From NCBI GenBank assembly GCA_903881065.1, contig CAIRRW010000096.1:1-22717 (forward strand): a stretch of 22,717 nucleotides of DNA. Direction: 5' to 3'. The notes below the pieces were generated by a model that saw only the letters and a list, made by a program, of their open reading frames with translations, was not told where the DNA came from and did not search any database. The DNA is from an uncultured Bacteroidota bacterium (GTDB lineage: Bacteria; Bacteroidota; Bacteroidia; 2-12-FULL-35-15). This document shows, one piece after another, positions 21,146 through 22,717 of the stretch (position 1 is its first letter; each line of letters starts with the position of its first letter). The position numbers and the translations under genes are program-made.

Positions 21146-22486
21146 ATGTTTAAATCGGTAAATTATTCTTCCGTTATTTTTATATTAATAATACTACTTT
21201 CAATCAATACGTTTGCCCAAAATAAGAAGAACAACCGTTGGCGCAACATGGTGGATACTACTGCCAAAGCAGGAAATAATATACGCTGTGTCGATTCTAT
21301 ATATAAGAAAAACATCCATACGGTTCAGTTACGCGATGTAAGTTTCGAGCTTTCTCAACCTATATTAAACCTTGAATCGCAGGGTACTTTGTTTTTAAAT
21401 TTCGATGATTTCGATGGAGGAAATAAAAACTTCATGTACACTTTTATTCATTGCAATGCCGACTGGACAGCCGATGAATTAAGCACTGCCGAGTACATCG
21501 ATGGATTTTCGGATAACGTAATTACTGATTATAAATTTTCCTATAACACCATTCAGCGGTTCACGTATTATTACGTTTCATTTCCTAATCCAAACATACA
21601 CTTTACCAAATCGGGCAATTATTTATTGAAAGTATATGAAGATGGAAAGCCCGAAAACATTGTGTTTACCAGACGGATGTTGATTTATGAAAACAAAGTA
21701 ACAGTGATGGCAAAAGTAAAACCTGCCAGTTTGGTGGAATACAGAACCTTCAAACAGGAAATTGATTTTACCATTAACCATACCGGCTACCCTGTTTCCG
21801 ACCCTTTCGGAGATTTAAAAATAGTGATTACTCAAAATAACCGCTGGGACAATGCCAAGAAAGGATTGAAGCCTGTTATTATCAAGGATGATGATTTGAC
21901 GTATGATTACGATGAAGAAAATGTGTTTGACGGAGGAAATGAATTTCGGCATTTCGAGGTGCAAAGCTTTCGTTATCAGACTGAGTTTGTTAAATCAATA
22001 AAGAAAGATACCGGCGGCTATCATGTGGAACTGATGCCCGACCAGCGCCGTTCGTCAAAAAGATACGTTACCTATACGGATATGAACGGGAATTATCTGG
22101 TGAAAGTGCAGGAAGGAACTACCAGCGAAACGGAAGCCGATTATTGTACTGTCAAGTTTTTTCTTTCGTCCGAAAATGTATTTATGGATGGTAATATATA
22201 TGTGTTTGGTGCGTTCAACAATTGGCAATGTACCGATGAAAACCTTATGCACTATAATCCCACACGCTTTGGATATGAGTGTACTTTGTATTTGAAACAA
22301 GGCTATTATAATTATGAATATGTATTACTGAAGCCACACGAAACGGCTGCCGACCAAACCGAAATTGAAGGCATGCACTACGATACTGAAAACGATTACA
22401 CTATATATGTATATCATCATCCGCCCGGAACATACTATGACCAGCTGGTTTCAGTAAAAAGATTAAATTCATTAAAGGATAGGTAG
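21146..22486 (+). CDS. Type IX secretion system Plug-type protein (DUF5103)
   Basis: The 446 residues have a signal peptide ending NTFAQ near residue 25. The whole length follows the DUF5103 pattern: VQLRDVSFELSQPILNLES, LFLNFDDFDG, YTFIHCNADWTADEL, EYIDGFSDNVITDYKFSYNT, SGNYLLKVYEDG, TQNNRWDNAKKGLKP, FDGGNEFRHFEVQS, and the closing VYVFGAFNNW-like segment and LKQGYYNYEYVLL. In Flavobacterium johnsoniae the Plug protein of this family closes one side of the SprA outer-membrane channel when no substrate is passing. A Plug role here is inferred from the family and fits the T9SS substrate at 6623-9157. It is the last gene of the envelope cluster, 21 bp after the LtaS-like gene, followed by a strong terminator. 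Confidence 0.9.
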   Translation: MFKSVNYSSVIFILIILLSINTFAQNKKNNRWRNMVDTTAKAGNNIRCVDSIYKKNIHTVQLRDVSFELSQPILNLESQGTLFLNFDDFDGGNKNFMYTFIHCNADWTADELSTAEYIDGFSDNVITDYKFSYNTIQRFTYYYVSFPNPNIHFTKSGNYLLKVYEDGKPENIVFTRRMLIYENKVTVMAKVKPASLVEYRTFKQEIDFTINHTGYPVSDPFGDLKIVITQNNRWDNAKKGLKPVIIKDDDLTYDYDEENVFDGGNEFRHFEVQSFRYQTEFVKSIKKDTGGYHVELMPDQRRSSKRYVTYTDMNGNYLVKVQEGTTSETEADYCTVKFFLSSENVFMDGNIYVFGAFNNWQCTDENLMHYNPTRFGYECTLYLKQGYYNYEYVLLKPHETAADQTEIEGMHYDTENDYTIYVYHHPPGTYYDQLVSVKRLNSLKDR

Positions 22487-22534
22487 GGGGAAGTAAATAG
22501 GAAATAGCGAAAAGGCAATAGAGAATAGCCAATA

Positions 22535-22566
22535 AAAAAAGTCCCGAATTTCTTCGGGACTTTTTT
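22535..22566. terminator. Bidirectional hairpin terminator
   Basis: AAAAAAGTCCCGAA (22535-22548) and TTCGGGACTTTTTT (22553-22566) pair perfectly over 14 bp around the loop TTTC, with T-runs on both strands. It ends the plus-strand envelope cluster and, read backwards, the convergent minus-strand gene. Confidence 0.92.
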
Positions 22567-22570
22567 GTTT

Positions 22571-22648
22571 AGTTTAAAGTTAAAAAGTTGAAAGTTGTAA
22601 AGTTGTGTTTCTCACTTACAGTAACTTAAAACTTACTAACTTTAAACT
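22571..22648. repeat. Low-complexity AAGTT-rich inverted repeat
   Basis: AGTTTAAAGTTA at 22571-22582 is exactly inverted as TAACTTTAAACT at 22637-22648. Between them AAGTT-type words recur every 7-9 bases on the left, and AACTT-type words appear on the right. Just before the terminator (22490-22533) AATAG-type words also recur. Function is unknown. This kind of degenerate word repeat is consistent with slippage. Confidence 0.5.
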
Positions 22649-22651
22649 TAC

Positions 22652-22717
22652 TTACACAATCAACGTATTAAATGGCTCGCCATTATCCCCTTTTTCGTTG
22701 GTAGGGCTTAAATAATA
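22652..22717 (-). CDS. 3' end of an unidentified protein gene
   Basis: Reading the minus strand from the window edge gives 21 residues without a stop (LSPTNEKGDNGEPFNTLIV at the end), then TAA at 22652-22654. The direction is convergent with the plus-strand cluster, and the bidirectional terminator lies 86 bp beyond its stop, which supports a real gene end. The fragment is too short to assign a family. Confidence 0.45.
   Translation of the reverse strand, partial: YYLSPTNEKGDNGEPFNTLIV

Overview
The window is AT-rich chromosomal DNA from a member of the Bacteroidota, probably an environmental lineage. The evidence is a secreted protein with a type IX secretion (T9SS) C-terminal sorting domain, a T9SS Plug-type protein (DUF5103), a GIN-domain lipoprotein, a LytS/LytTR two-component pair, near absence of Shine-Dalgarno sequences, and many matches to the Bacteroidota -7 promoter element TAnnTTTG.

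Layout. 1-4537 (minus strand) is a surface-polysaccharide operon transcribed gmd, fcl, a Wzi/RemB-like outer-membrane barrel, then a WecA/TagO-type polyprenyl-phosphate sugar-phosphate transferase cut by the window edge. 4706-6037 (minus) is a PIN-PhoH ATPase. 6038-6622 is a divergent intergenic region with a ten-unit array of 21-bp repeats, followed by a large T9SS-exported PKD/Ig-like protein (6623-9157). 9276-11616 (minus) is a three-gene module: retropepsin-like RimB, RimK glutamate ligase and an AstE/AspA-type zinc hydrolase. 11744-12415 (minus) is a seven-helix membrane protein. 12416-12793 is a second divergent intergenic region with a different ten-unit array, again of exactly 21-bp period, followed by a LytS-type kinase and LytTR regulator (12794-14529). 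Then come an RsmB-like rRNA methyltransferase, a 36-residue lysine-rich protein that is easily missed, a cyclophilin, and a convergent mazG-acpH pair. 18511-22486 (plus) is a four-gene envelope cluster: PagL-like outer-membrane barrel, GIN-domain lipoprotein, an LtaS-like membrane domain with no catalytic domain, and the Plug-type protein. The 3' end of an unidentified minus-strand gene closes the window.

The most unusual signal is the pair of 21-bp arrays. Their sequences are unrelated, but both have ten units, a near-invariant 21-bp period (two helical turns) despite base substitutions, and a position between divergent promoters. One sits directly upstream of a LytTR two-component system. 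LytTR proteins are known to bind 9-bp direct repeats separated by about 12 bp, which is also a 21-bp period. A regulatory or DNA-architectural role is therefore a testable inference. Ordinary minisatellite evolution remains the main alternative.

All calls come from reading the sequence. No database search was run.
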